64,000 nucleotides of DNA from contig NZ_JAGMUL010000057.1 in the NCBI RefSeq assembly GCF_019049285.1, positions 1 through 64,000 on the forward strand. The letters are read 5' to 3'. The position numbers and the translations under genes were made by a program. This DNA comes from Streptomyces sp. AC550_RSS872 (GTDB taxonomy: Bacteria; Actinomycetota; Actinomycetes; Streptomycetales; Streptomycetaceae). Below the pieces are notes generated by a model. That model made no database searches. It was not told where the DNA came from and saw nothing but the letters and a program-made list of their open reading frames with translations. Each line of letters opens with the position of its first letter. Positions within the stretch are counted from its first letter, which is position 1. Shown here in pieces: positions 1-8,643 of this stretch.

Positions 1-1230
1 GCCCCACCCCCACCCCCCGCCAACCCTTGGCAGAACTACGACCCCTGGTCGCGCGAGGTCCGCCCCGGCACTCCCCTCCAGCAGAACGGCGCCGCGGTCA
101 CCACCGAGGAGCAGCGGCGCAAGCGGGGGAAGAAGGTGCTCCTCGTCGGCGCCCTGTTGCTCGCGCTCGTCTCCGGAGGCGTCGGCGGGGTCGTGGGGGC
201 GTATCTGGAGCGCAACGGCGGGGTGGGGGACGTCGAGCTGCCCCAGGCCGGAGCCGAGCCCCCCGGGCGGGCGCCGGACAGTGTCGCCGGGATCGCCGCT
301 CGGGCGCTGCCCAGCGTCGTGACCCTGCACGTCAGCGGGAGCGACGAGCAGGGCACCGGGACCGGGTTCGTGCTCGACGACCGCGGTCACATCCTCACCA
401 ACAACCACGTCGTCGAACCGGCGGGCGACGACGGCGAGATATCCGTGACCTTCCACAGCGGGGACACCGCCAAGGCCACCGTCGTCGGCCGTGACGGCGG
501 CTACGACCTCGCCGTCGTCAAGGTCACCGGCGTCAGCGGCCTGAAGCCCCTGCCGCTCGGCAACTCCGACAACGTCCAGGTCGGCGACCCGGTCGTCGCC
601 ATCGGCGCCCCGTTCGACCTGGCGGGCACCGTCACCTCCGGCATCATCAGCGCCAAGGATCGGCCCATCACGGCCGGCGGCGAGAGCGGCGACGCGAGCG
701 ATGTGTCGTACGTGGACGCGTTGCAGACGGACGCGCCCATCAACCCCGGCAACTCCGGTGGCCCTCTCCTCGACGCCCGGGCCCGGGTCGTCGGCATCAA
801 CTCCGCGATCCGTTCCGCCGACAGCGGTTCCGACCTCGACGGCGGGCAGGCCGGCTCCATCGGCCTCGGCTTCGCCATCCCGGTCAACCAGGCCAAGCGT
901 GTCGCCGAGGAGCTGATCAACACCGGCGGGGCGACCCACCCGGTCATCGGCGTCACCCTCGACATGGACTACACCGGCGACGGAGCCCGTGTCGGCACCA
1001 AGGGCAGCGACGGCGGCTCCGCGGTCACCGACGGCGGCCCCGGCGACAAGGCCGGCATAAAGCCGGGCGACGTCATCACCGAGGTCGACGGCCAGCGCGT
1101 CCACTCCGGCGACGAACTCATCGTCAAGATCCGTGCCCACCGCCCCGGCGACCGGCTGGAACTGACCTTGGAACGCGGCGGCAAGGAGATCCGGATCTCG
1201 CTGACGCTGGGCTCGTCGAGCAGGGACTGA
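1..1230 (+). CDS. HtrA/DegP-type serine protease with PDZ domain (5' end outside window)
   Basis: Membrane-anchored trypsin-like protease of the S1C (HtrA/DegP) family, expected to degrade or refold damaged proteins outside the membrane. The reading frame is open from base 1, so the N-terminus is missing; what remains begins with a Pro-rich cytoplasmic stretch, then a membrane segment at about window residues 46-66. The catalytic triad is visible: His in NNHVV (residue 136), Asp in YDLAVV (169) and Ser in GNSGGP (252). A C-terminal PDZ domain follows (GDKAGIKPGDVITEVDG). The GTG at 136 is internal to the membrane segment and is not the real start. The next gene is tatB, as around mycobacterial htrA. 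Family certain, exact paralogue not. Confidence 0.93.
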   Translation, partial: APPPPPANPWQNYDPWSREVRPGTPLQQNGAAVTTEEQRRKRGKKVLLVGALLLALVSGGVGGVVGAYLERNGGVGDVELPQAGAEPPGRAPDSVAGIAARALPSVVTLHVSGSDEQGTGTGFVLDDRGHILTNNHVVEPAGDDGEISVTFHSGDTAKATVVGRDGGYDLAVVKVTGVSGLKPLPLGNSDNVQVGDPVVAIGAPFDLAGTVTSGIISAKDRPITAGGESGDASDVSYVDALQTDAPINPGNSGGPLLDARARVVGINSAIRSADSGSDLDGGQAGSIGLGFAIPVNQAKRVAEELINTGGATHPVIGVTLDMDYTGDGARVGTKGSDGGSAVTDGGPGDKAGIKPGDVITEVDGQRVHSGDELIVKIRAHRPGDRLELTLERGGKEIRISLTLGSSSRD

Positions 1231-1449
1231 GACTCACGGAAACGTCACACCGAACGTCGCCCGACCGGCCCCGCTCACGCCCTGACAGGGCAAACAACCC
1301 GGAAAACCGTACGCATACCCGCATTCGGAGGCCTCGGGACAGTACCGGTCGTAGCGGATCGCCGGGTACCGTGGAGCCGGCCCGGACCACGGAAGACCCG
1401 CAAGTGACCACTGAGGGCCGAGGACCGAGGACATCGCAAGGAGCTTCAG

Positions 1450-1899
1450 GTGTTCAATGACATAGGACCTCTCGAGCTGGTGACGCTCGTCGTCCTCGCC
1501 GTGCTCGTCTTCGGTCCGGACAAGCTCCCGAAGATGATTCAGGACGTCACGCGGACGATTCGCAAGATCCGCGAGTTCTCGGAGAGCGCCAAGCAGGACA
1601 TCCGGTCGGAGCTCGGACCGGAGTTCAAGGACTTCGAGTTCGAGGACCTCAACCCCAAGGCGTTCATCCGCAAGCAGCTGGACAACGACGACCTGGGCAT
1701 CAAGGAGATCCGCAACGGCTTCGACCTGAAGAAGGAGATGGCCGAGGTCGCCGACGCCGTCCACGGCCGCGAGTCGGAATCCTCGTCCTCGTCCTCTTCG
1801 TCGTCCTCCTCGGGGTCCTCCGGTGGCAGCGTCGACATGACGAAGAAGCCCGAGAAGCCCCGCGACGAGCGCCCGCCCTACGACGCGGACGCCACCTGA
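1450..1899 (+). CDS. tatB: Twin-arginine translocase subunit TatB
   Basis: Sec-independent translocase component that, with TatC, receives folded twin-arginine substrates at the membrane. The 149-residue protein begins at GTG 1450 with the typical short N-terminus (FNDIGPLELV), one membrane helix at about residues 7-23, the FGPDKLP hinge and then an amphipathic helix (about 28-60). This is the TatB pattern, longer than TatA, with an acidic tail and a Ser-rich tract (residues about 116-128) before a charged C-terminus. The position directly after an htrA-type protease is conserved in actinobacteria. The 219-base gap upstream probably holds its own promoter, though no convincing -35/-10 was recognised. 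Confidence 0.93.
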   Translation: MFNDIGPLELVTLVVLAVLVFGPDKLPKMIQDVTRTIRKIREFSESAKQDIRSELGPEFKDFEFEDLNPKAFIRKQLDNDDLGIKEIRNGFDLKKEMAEVADAVHGRESESSSSSSSSSSSGSSGGSVDMTKKPEKPRDERPPYDADAT

Positions 1900-2127
1900 G
1901 CCGTACGAACACGCGGGCGGGACACCGCCCGTACGTGATGCTTCTCATACCCCGCCCGGGTCGCGCACGGCCTGAACACGCTCCCTGCGCGCCTCGCGCG
2001 CCGGGCGCTTTCCATACTGCTCGGAGCGGGGTGGCTATGCTGCCGAGTTGTTGTGCGGACCGGACGAGTACGCCCGAAGGGGGGCGGGCCGGGCTGGTCC
2101 GGCGAGAACGAGGAGGCGTCCGGGCAC

Positions 2128-2796
2128 ATGGAGACGACGAGTCAGACGACGAGTCGGGCAGCCGCGCAGGGACCGGCCGTGGAGAGCGGACAGCAGCTCG
2201 CCTCCGCCCGGCGCACGGTCGACGGCTACCTGCTGGCGCCCTTCCCGTGGTACGGCCTCGACGAGGCATTCACGGGGCCGCGCTGGCTGATGCAGGTCGG
2301 CACGGCGGCCGACGGGACCGTGGAACACGGATCGACCGGGCACGGTGACGAGCCCTCCGTACGCAACGAGGCGACGGAGGACCGGGAGAAGTTCGCGGTG
2401 GTCGTGACCGTCGCGGCGAATCCGGACCGCAGGAGCGCCGACGGTACGGGGCTGCTGGAGGCCACGTCGGTGTCCTCGGCGGCATGGCTCGCGGGGGTGG
2501 GGCTGCTGTCCTTCACCTGGCCGGGGCAGATGGACCACTCGCTGCGCGACGACTGGCTGGAGCAGCAGACGGAGACGGCGTGGGCGCTGGCCGACGATCT
2601 GGACGGGCCTGACTGGTCGACACTGTCCCTGCCGGTGGACGGGGTGCCGACGCCGTTCCATTACCGGGAGTCCGAGTTCGGGTGGGTGCTGGCCGGCTCG
2701 ACTCAGGAGGGGGTGCATGTGGGGGCGTACGGCAGAGGTATGAGCGCGTATGGGCTCGGGTTCGCCATGATCAAGGACATCTCGGCGTACGCCTAG
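2128..2796 (+). CDS. Conserved hypothetical protein, 222 aa
   Basis: No function recognised. The ATG at 2128 is chosen over upstream starts because AGGAGG lies 11 bases before it. The N-terminal 25 residues are polar and probably disordered (TTSQTTSRAA), followed by a compact aromatic-rich domain (APFPWYGLDEAF, DWLEQQTETAW, FHYRESEFGWVLAGS) ending in FAMIKDISAYA. There is no signal peptide and no clear membrane helix, so it is probably cytosolic. It converges with the mrp gene across a strong shared terminator. GC content and codon use match the neighbours. It may be a genus-restricted protein. Confidence 0.7.
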   Translation: METTSQTTSRAAAQGPAVESGQQLASARRTVDGYLLAPFPWYGLDEAFTGPRWLMQVGTAADGTVEHGSTGHGDEPSVRNEATEDREKFAVVVTVAANPDRRSADGTGLLEATSVSSAAWLAGVGLLSFTWPGQMDHSLRDDWLEQQTETAWALADDLDGPDWSTLSLPVDGVPTPFHYRESEFGWVLAGSTQEGVHVGAYGRGMSAYGLGFAMIKDISAYA

Positions 2797-2825
2797 GTTT
2801 CGCCCTGCACCAGGACAGAGTCATG

Positions 2826-2865
2826 ACGATGGGGGCGCCGTCCGGTGAGACGGCGCCCCCATCGT
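2826..2865. terminator. Bidirectional terminator hairpin
   Basis: Perfect 17-bp GC-rich stem (2826-2842 with 2849-2865) and a 6-base loop CGGTGA between two convergent genes, the hypothetical gene ending at 2796 and mrp ending at 2876. The symmetry lets it serve both transcripts. No long U tract, as is usual in Streptomyces. Confidence 0.85.
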
Positions 2866-2875
2866 CGTACAGAGA

Positions 2876-4009
2876 TCAGAACTTGTTGCGCGGCGTGATG
2901 CCCAGCGACAGGCCCGACAGGCCCCGCTGTCGTCCGCCCAGCTTGCCCGCGATGGCGCGCAGGGCCGAGCCCGCCGGGGAGTCCGGGTCCGTGAGGACGA
3001 CCGGCTTGCCCTCGTCGCCGCCCTCGCGGAGGCGGACGTCGATCGGGATGCTGCCGAGAACCGGGACGTTCGTGCCGGTGGTGCGGGTCAGGCCCTCGGC
3101 GACGACCTGGCCGCCGCCGGTGCCGAAGACGTCGACCATCTCGTCGCAGTGCGGGCAGGGCAGGCCGGACATGTTCTCGACCACACCGACGATCTTCTGG
3201 TGGGTCTGCACCGCGATGGAGCCCGCCCGCTCGGCCACCTCGGCCGCCGCCTGCTGCGGGGTCGTCACGACCAGGATCTCGGCGTTCGGGACCAGCTGGG
3301 CGACGGAGATCGCGATGTCACCGGTGCCGGGCGGGAGGTCGAGCAGCAGGACGTCGAGGTCGCCCCAGTAGACATCCGCCAGGAACTGCTGGAGCGCGCG
3401 GTGGAGCATCGGGCCGCGCCACACGACCGGGGCGTTGCCCGGCGTGAACATGCCGATGGAGATGACCTTCACGCCGTTCGCGGACGGCGGCATGATCATG
3501 TTCTCGACCTGGGTCGGACGGCCGTCGGCGCCCAGCATGCGCGGCACGCTGTGGCCGTAGATGTCGGCGTCGACCACGCCCACCTTGAGGCCGTCGGCCG
3601 CCATCGCCGCGGCCAGGTTGACCGTGACGGAGGACTTGCCGACGCCGCCCTTGCCGGACGCGACCGCGTAGACACGGGTCAGCGAGCCGGGCTTGGCGAA
3701 GGGGACCTCGCGCTCGGCGCCTCCGCCGCGCAGGGCGTTCGCCAGCTCCTTGCGCTGCTCGTCGCTCATCACGTCGAGCGTGACGTCGACCCGGGTGACG
3801 CCCTCGACCGCGGAGACGGCGTCCGTCACGCGCTGCGTGATCGTCTCGCGCATCGGGCAGCCGGAGACCGTCAGGTACACGGTGACCGCGACCGCACCGT
3901 CCGCACCGATCTCCACCGACTTGACCATCCCCAGTTCGGTGATGGGGCGGTTGATCTCGGGGTCGTTCACCGTCGCCAGTGCTTCGCGCACCGCGTCTTC
4001 CGTAGCCAT
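2876..4009 (-). CDS. mrp: Mrp/NBP35-family Fe-S cluster carrier ATPase
   Basis: Cytosolic P-loop ATPase of the Mrp/ApbC/Nbp35 family, known to carry and transfer Fe-S clusters to apo-proteins. The 377-residue protein has an N-terminal MIP18/DUF59 domain (about 1-90, with SGCPMRETI), a deviant Walker A GKGGVGKS at 119-126, the switch DADIYGHSVP after residue 147, Walker B LLLDLPPGTGD near 221-231, and the dimer-interface CPHC at C285 and C288 that binds the bridging cluster. ATG at 4009. It lies next to the DUF1003 and MgtE-N genes, as in the mycobacterial mrp region. Confidence 0.93.
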   Translation of the reverse strand: MATEDAVREALATVNDPEINRPITELGMVKSVEIGADGAVAVTVYLTVSGCPMRETITQRVTDAVSAVEGVTRVDVTLDVMSDEQRKELANALRGGGAEREVPFAKPGSLTRVYAVASGKGGVGKSSVTVNLAAAMAADGLKVGVVDADIYGHSVPRMLGADGRPTQVENMIMPPSANGVKVISIGMFTPGNAPVVWRGPMLHRALQQFLADVYWGDLDVLLLDLPPGTGDIAISVAQLVPNAEILVVTTPQQAAAEVAERAGSIAVQTHQKIVGVVENMSGLPCPHCDEMVDVFGTGGGQVVAEGLTRTTGTNVPVLGSIPIDVRLREGGDEGKPVVLTDPDSPAGSALRAIAGKLGGRQRGLSGLSLGITPRNKF

Positions 4010-4052
4010 AAGGACGATGGTACGGCCCGGTAGCCATGCCCCGGAAAGCCCG

Positions 4053-4649
4053 TCAGCGGTCGTCTACGTCACGTCCCGGCGACCGATCTGCCGGGAATAC
4101 CCCGGCCTCGCGGTGACCGTTGGGCCGCTCCTCCAGCTCCTTCATCAGGTCCTGTAGCTCCGAGCGCATCCAGTCGCGGGTGGCCACCTCGCCCAGGCCG
4201 ATGCGCAGGGCGGCGATCTCCCTGGTCAGGTACTCGGTGTCGGCGATGGACCGCTCGTTCTGCTTGCGGTCCTGTTCGAGGTTGACCCGGTCGCGGTCGT
4301 CCTGCCGGTTCTGCGCGAGCAGGATCAGCGGGGCGGCGTAGGAGGCCTGAAGGGACAGGGCCAGGGTCAGGAAGATGAACGGGTACTCGTCGAACTTCAG
4401 GCTGCTCGGAGCGGCGATGTTCCACAGCACCCACACGATGATCACGACCGTCATCCAGACCAGGAACCGCCCGGTCCCGATGAAACGGGCGATCCGCTCC
4501 GACAGCCGCCCGAAGGCCTCCGGGTCCCACTCGGGCAGGATGCGGCGACGCGGCGGCCGGGGTTGGTCGAGGCGCGTGCGGGGCGCCCGGGTGGCCGCGG
4601 TGGCGCCCGACGCCACGCGCTCGCGCGTGCCCTCCCGCTCAGGAGCCAT
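4053..4649 (-). CDS. DUF1003 membrane protein
   Basis: A 198-residue integral membrane protein of the DUF1003 family; the biochemical role of the family is unknown. After a basic N-terminus (to about residue 45) there are two membrane helices, FLVWMTVVIIVWVLW at about 62-79 and the segment around FIFLTLALSLQASYA at about 90-110. A charged, probably coiled-coil C-terminus follows (RDRVNLEQDRKQNE). Its ATG overlaps the 3' end of the upstream MgtE-N/CBS gene by 11 bases, so the two are translationally coupled, and the pairing suggests a shared membrane task, possibly divalent-cation homeostasis (inference). Confidence 0.88.
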   Translation of the reverse strand: MAPEREGTRERVASGATAATRAPRTRLDQPRPPRRRILPEWDPEAFGRLSERIARFIGTGRFLVWMTVVIIVWVLWNIAAPSSLKFDEYPFIFLTLALSLQASYAAPLILLAQNRQDDRDRVNLEQDRKQNERSIADTEYLTREIAALRIGLGEVATRDWMRSELQDLMKELEERPNGHREAGVFPADRSPGRDVDDR

Positions 4650-5934
4650 GGGCCGCCACCCCCTCGCCCGTGTCCTCGTCCAGGTGGTACTCCGTCTCCC
4701 GCCAGTCCTCGGGCAGCATGTGGTCCAGTACGTCGTCCACGGTCACCACGCCCAGCAACGACCCGGACTCGTCGACGACGGGCGCCGCGACCATGTCGTA
4801 CGCCGCGAAGAACCCGGCGACGACCGGCAGCGCGGCGTCCGGCGCCAGGGTCTCCAGCGCCTCGTCGACCAGCGAGCTGACCAGGGTGTACGGCGGGTCG
4901 CGCAGCAGGCGCTGGAAGTGGACCGTGCCGAGGTACTTGCCGGTGGGTGTCTCGTCGGGCGGGCGGCAGACGTAGACCTGGGCGGCGAGGGCGGGGGACA
5001 GGTCGGGGTTGCGGACGCGGGCGAGGGCGTCGGCGACGGTGGCGTCGGGACGCAGGATGATCGGCTCGGTCGTCATCAGACCGCCGGCCGTGTGCTCCTC
5101 GTACGCCATCAGCCGGCGCATGTCGGCCGCGTCGGCGGGCTGCATCAGGCTCAGCAGCCGCTCCTTGTCGTCCTCCGGGAGCTCACCGAGCAGGTCGGCC
5201 GCGTCGTCCGGGTCCATGGCCTCCAGGACGTCGGCCGCCCGTTCCTCCTTCAGCTTGCCGAGGATCTCGATCTGGTCGTCCTCCGGGAGCTCTTCGAGTA
5301 CGTCGGCGAGGCGGTCGTCGTCGAGGGCGGCGGCGACCTCGGCGCGGCGCTTGGGGGAGAGGTGGTGCAGGACGTTGGCGAGGTCGGCGGGCCGCAGCTG
5401 CTCGAAGGTGGCGAGGAGGCTCTCGGCGCCCTGTCCCTTCTCCTCCAGGGAGAAGCCGGTGACCGCCGACCACTCGACGGTCAGCGACTCGCCCTTGGCC
5501 CGCCGGAAGGCACCGCTCCGGCCGCCCTTGCGTACGAACACCTTGTCGATCTCCCAGTCCCGGCGCGCCGGCAGCTGCCCGACCGACAGATCGAGGACCG
5601 TGACCTCCTCGCCGGTCTCGACGAGGGTGACGCGGCGGTCGAGGAGCTCGCCGAAGACGAGGCGCTCGGTGGGGCGCTGTTCGAAGCGGCGGACGTTGAG
5701 CACACCGGTGGTGATGACCTGGCCGGACTCGATGCTGGTGACGCGGGTCATGGGGAAGAAGATGCGGCGCCGGGTGGACAGTTCGACGACCAGGCCGAGC
5801 AGCCGTGGCGGGCGCCGGCCGACACGCAGCATGACGACCAGATCGCGCACCCGGCCCACCTGGTCGCCGTTCGGGTCGAACGCGGCGACACCGGCGAGGT
5901 GAGAGACGAAGATCCGGGGAGCGCCGGCTGCCAT
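4639..5934 (-). CDS. Soluble PRC-barrel / MgtE-N / CBS protein (no channel domain)
   Basis: 431 residues resembling the cytosolic sensor half of MgtE magnesium channels. A PRC-barrel-like segment (FDPNGDQVGRVRDLVV, about 19-34, and a second one to about 150) precedes the helical MgtE-N superhelix (about 170-280; repeated LxELPEDD motifs) and two CBS domains (about 285-410; MTTEPIILRPDATV and LLGVVTVDDVLDHMLPED). The transmembrane channel domain of true MgtE is absent, so this should sense Mg2+ or nucleotides rather than transport. AAAGGAG precedes the ATG at 5934. Co-translated with the DUF1003 gene. Confidence 0.88.
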   Translation of the reverse strand: MAAGAPRIFVSHLAGVAAFDPNGDQVGRVRDLVVMLRVGRRPPRLLGLVVELSTRRRIFFPMTRVTSIESGQVITTGVLNVRRFEQRPTERLVFGELLDRRVTLVETGEEVTVLDLSVGQLPARRDWEIDKVFVRKGGRSGAFRRAKGESLTVEWSAVTGFSLEEKGQGAESLLATFEQLRPADLANVLHHLSPKRRAEVAAALDDDRLADVLEELPEDDQIEILGKLKEERAADVLEAMDPDDAADLLGELPEDDKERLLSLMQPADAADMRRLMAYEEHTAGGLMTTEPIILRPDATVADALARVRNPDLSPALAAQVYVCRPPDETPTGKYLGTVHFQRLLRDPPYTLVSSLVDEALETLAPDAALPVVAGFFAAYDMVAAPVVDESGSLLGVVTVDDVLDHMLPEDWRETEYHLDEDTGEGVAAHGS

Positions 5935-6131
5935 GGCTGAGGCTCCTTTGCATGCGGGGGTGTGCTGTGTCGCTTAACCGAATTGCCCGCTCGGGTGGGC
6001 TTCAGGCTAGCCCGTCCGGATCCGGTACGCCCTGGTGAGCGGTCCGGACGGACTGGCTCCGCCGCGGCCCCGACTCCCCGGTACGCTGCGGTACGCCGAC
6101 CGGGTCCCACAACAGAAAGGCAGCCCCACCT

Positions 6132-6878
6132 GTGACTGCGATTCCTCAGGGTCGTACTCGCCGGGCCGCGATGGCGAGCGCCGTGTGCGCGCTGGTCGTG
6201 TCGGGCGCGGGACTGACGGGATGCAGTGAGGACCCGGACGAGGGCACCAACGGGGTCGGCAAGCTGCCGGCCGCCGAGATCCAGCGCAAGACCCGTACGG
6301 CCGCCGACTCCGCGGACGCGGTGCATCTCGCCGGGAACGTGGTGGCCGGCGGGCGTACCTACAAGCTCGACATGCAGCTGAAGTCCGACGGCGGGACCGG
6401 GTCGGTCACCGCGCAGGGGGCGACGTTCCAGCTGCTGCGGATCGATGAGCAGCTGTACCTGAAGGCCGACGCCGGTTTCTGGAGCGATGCGGGCGGTGAC
6501 GGCAAGGCGGACGCCGGGGCCGTGGACAAGCTGAACGGCAAGTTCGTGAAGGTGCCGCAGGGCGACCCGACGTACAAGAAGTTCAGCGGCTTCACCGACA
6601 TGGACCTGCTCCTGGACGGCCTGCTGACCCTGCACGGCACGCTGGCGACGGACGGCCACCACGAGCAGGCGGGCACCCGCACCATCCGCATCACCGGCGA
6701 CAAGGGCTCCGGCGGCACCCTGGACGTCTCCCTGGAGGGGGACCCGTACCCACTCCTGCTGACCCGGGCAGGCGGCGGAGGAACCCTGACCTTCTCCGAC
6801 TGGGGCAAGGACTTCACCCTGGAGAAGCCGAAGAAGAACGACACGGTGGACTACGGCAAGCAACTGCCGACGTCGTGA
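6132..6878 (+). CDS. Secreted lipoprotein, possibly LppX/LprG-like
   Basis: 248 residues starting at GTG 6132. A signal peptide with twin Arg (GRTRRAAM) and hydrophobic core ends in the lipobox LTGC with acceptor Cys at residue 31, so the mature protein should be anchored on the outer face of the membrane. The mature domain is beta-rich with alternating patterns (TYKLDMQLKSDGGTGSV, FQLLRIDEQLYLKAD), reminiscent of the LppX/LprAFG and LolA half-barrel lipid carriers; this resemblance is from pattern only. It is monocistronic, facing away from the MgtE-N gene. A dispersed repeat starts 3 bases after its stop. Confidence 0.8.
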   Translation: MTAIPQGRTRRAAMASAVCALVVSGAGLTGCSEDPDEGTNGVGKLPAAEIQRKTRTAADSADAVHLAGNVVAGGRTYKLDMQLKSDGGTGSVTAQGATFQLLRIDEQLYLKADAGFWSDAGGDGKADAGAVDKLNGKFVKVPQGDPTYKKFSGFTDMDLLLDGLLTLHGTLATDGHHEQAGTRTIRITGDKGSGGTLDVSLEGDPYPLLLTRAGGGGTLTFSDWGKDFTLEKPKKNDTVDYGKQLPTS

Positions 6879-6880
6879 CA

Positions 6881-6960
6881 GCGCCCCTCAAGGGGCGCGG
6901 GGCTGTCTCGATGTGCGGCTCGCCGCGTGGGCGCGACCAGCCACGATGGCGCGGCAGCCG
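6881..6960. repeat. Dispersed Streptomyces intergenic repeat, copy 1
   Basis: The stretch opens with the palindrome GCGCCCCTCAAGGGGCGC (6881-6898) and continues with GGGCTGT, GCGGCT and CGCCGCGTGGGCGCGA. The same series occurs in reverse at about 11493-11554. Recalled as a very common Streptomyces extragenic sequence; likely works as a terminator here. Confidence 0.65.
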
Positions 6961-6983
6961 AACGACGGCCTACCGCGGACTCC

Positions 6984-7493
6984 TCAACGCCGCTTGCGCT
7001 TCAGCAGCAGCCGCGGCAACGCCGCCGGAATCGGCCGCCGCGTCGTCGCCGGCGACGGCACCGGCGCCTCGGCCAGCGACCCGTCCGGCAGCGCCCCCAT
7101 GGCGCCGGTCGGCTCCAGACGCAGCACCCGGCACTCGCGGGCCCAGCGCTCGGGCATCGCCTCGCCGTCGGGGGCGTTCAGCCGCTTGCCCTTCAGCTCG
7201 GCGACCGCCGCCTCCCACTCCTCGGAGCCCGACGCGAGCTCGACGACCTTCGCGCCCCAGGAGACCAACCGGCCCCCCTTGTCCTTGCTGCGTACGGTGA
7301 CCTCGGCGGAGCCGCCGTCGGTCAGCCCCGGCAGCGGCTGCTCGCCCGGACCGTCGCCGACGACACACGCCGCACCCTCGTGCCACGCGTGCCACAGCGC
7401 CCGGGCCGGGAGGCCGGGGCCCTTGACCCAGATGAGGCCGGACTTCTTCGTGGCCTCCTCGACGAGGGCCTGGTCGAGCAGCTCGCTTGTCAT
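6984..7493 (-). CDS. Conserved hypothetical protein, 169 aa
   Basis: Function not recognised. The central part (about 10-110: SGLIWVKGPG, ALWHAWHEGAACVVGDG, AEVTVRSKDKGGRLVSW) has the alternating strand pattern of a small beta barrel and could be a split-barrel FMN-binding-like fold; this is a guess. The C-terminus is Pro-rich and ends in a strongly basic tail (RLLLKRKRR), suggesting nucleic-acid or membrane contact. No signal peptide. It follows corA on the same strand after a 34-base gap and may be co-transcribed with it. Confidence 0.7.
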   Translation of the reverse strand: MTSELLDQALVEEATKKSGLIWVKGPGLPARALWHAWHEGAACVVGDGPGEQPLPGLTDGGSAEVTVRSKDKGGRLVSWGAKVVELASGSEEWEAAVAELKGKRLNAPDGEAMPERWARECRVLRLEPTGAMGALPDGSLAEAPVPSPATTRRPIPAALPRLLLKRKRR

Positions 7494-7527
7494 GGCCCCC
7501 AGCCTATCCAGCGGGGATCGGGCCCGG

Positions 7528-8643
7528 TCAGAGCCAGCCGTTCCGCTTCAGCGTGCGGTGGATACCGAGGCAGATGGCCACCGTGATGCTCATGATCACC
7601 GGGTAGCCGTACTTCCAGTGCGTCTCCGGCATGTAGTCGAAGTTCATGCCGTACACACCGCACACCATCGTCGGTACGGCGATGATCGCGGCCCACGAGG
7701 TGATCTTCCGCATGTCCTCGTTCTGCGCGACGGACGCCTGCGCGAGGTTGGCCTGGAGGATCGAGTTGAGGAGCTCGTCGAAGCCGATGACCTGCTCGTG
7801 CACGCGGGCGACGTGGTCGGCGACGTCCCGGAAGTACTTCTGGATGTCCGGGTCGATCAGCCGCATCGGCCGCTCGCTCAGCAGCTGCATGGGGCGCAGC
7901 AGCGGCGAGACGGCGCGCTTGAACTCCAGTACCTCGCGCTTGAGTTGGTAGATCCGGCCCGCGTCCGTGCCGCGCGGCGTGCCCTTGCGGCCCGGCGAGA
8001 AGACCTCGGTCTCCACCTCGTCGATGTCGTCCTGCACCGCGTCGGCGACGGCGATGTACCCGTCGACGACATGGTCGGCGATGGCGTGCAGTACGGCCGA
8101 CGGGCCCTTGGCGAGCAGCTCGGGGTCGTCCTGGAGGCGGTGCCTGAGCGCCCGCAGCGAGCCCTGGCCGCCGTGCCGGACGGTGATGAAGAAGTCCCGG
8201 CCGGTGAAGCACATGACCTCGCCGGTCTCGACGACCTCGCTGTTCGCGGTGAGCTCGTCGTGCTCGACGTAGTGGATGGTCTTGAAGACGGTGAACAGGG
8301 AGTCGTCGTAGCGCTCCAGCTTCGGGCGCTGGTGCGCCTGCACCGCGTCCTCGACGGCGAGCGGGTGCAGCCCGAACTCGCTGGCGATACCGGCGAATTC
8401 GGCCTCGGTCGGCTCGTGCAGTCCGATCCACACGAAGCCCCCGTCGCGGCGCACCTGGCGCATCGCCTGGTGCGGGGTCAGCGGCTTGTCGGTCTCCAGC
8501 CGGCGGCCGTCGCGGTAGACGGCGCAATCGACGACGGCGGAGGGGGTCGCGGGGTCGCGGGTGGTGTCGTACGCACCACTGTCCTTGCGCAGCGAGACGC
8601 GGGAGGGGCGGACCACGGCACGCAGGTCGCGGATCATCGACAT
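7528..8643 (-). CDS. corA: CorA-family magnesium/cobalt channel
   Basis: 371-residue CorA-type divalent-cation channel of the cytoplasmic membrane, a homopentamer in characterised members. The signature YGMNF is present in the loop after the first of two C-terminal membrane helices, with the second helix ending in a basic tail (HRTLKRNGWL). The large N-terminal cytosolic funnel domain contains FVWIGLHEPTEAEF and the long stalk helix. The start at 8643 is chosen over 8766 because GAAGGAG lies 7 bases upstream and alignment begins at MSMIRD. It lies near the soluble MgtE-N/CBS gene, suggesting a regional Mg2+ theme. Confidence 0.93.
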   Translation of the reverse strand: MSMIRDLRAVVRPSRVSLRKDSGAYDTTRDPATPSAVVDCAVYRDGRRLETDKPLTPHQAMRQVRRDGGFVWIGLHEPTEAEFAGIASEFGLHPLAVEDAVQAHQRPKLERYDDSLFTVFKTIHYVEHDELTANSEVVETGEVMCFTGRDFFITVRHGGQGSLRALRHRLQDDPELLAKGPSAVLHAIADHVVDGYIAVADAVQDDIDEVETEVFSPGRKGTPRGTDAGRIYQLKREVLEFKRAVSPLLRPMQLLSERPMRLIDPDIQKYFRDVADHVARVHEQVIGFDELLNSILQANLAQASVAQNEDMRKITSWAAIIAVPTMVCGVYGMNFDYMPETHWKYGYPVIMSITVAICLGIHRTLKRNGWL

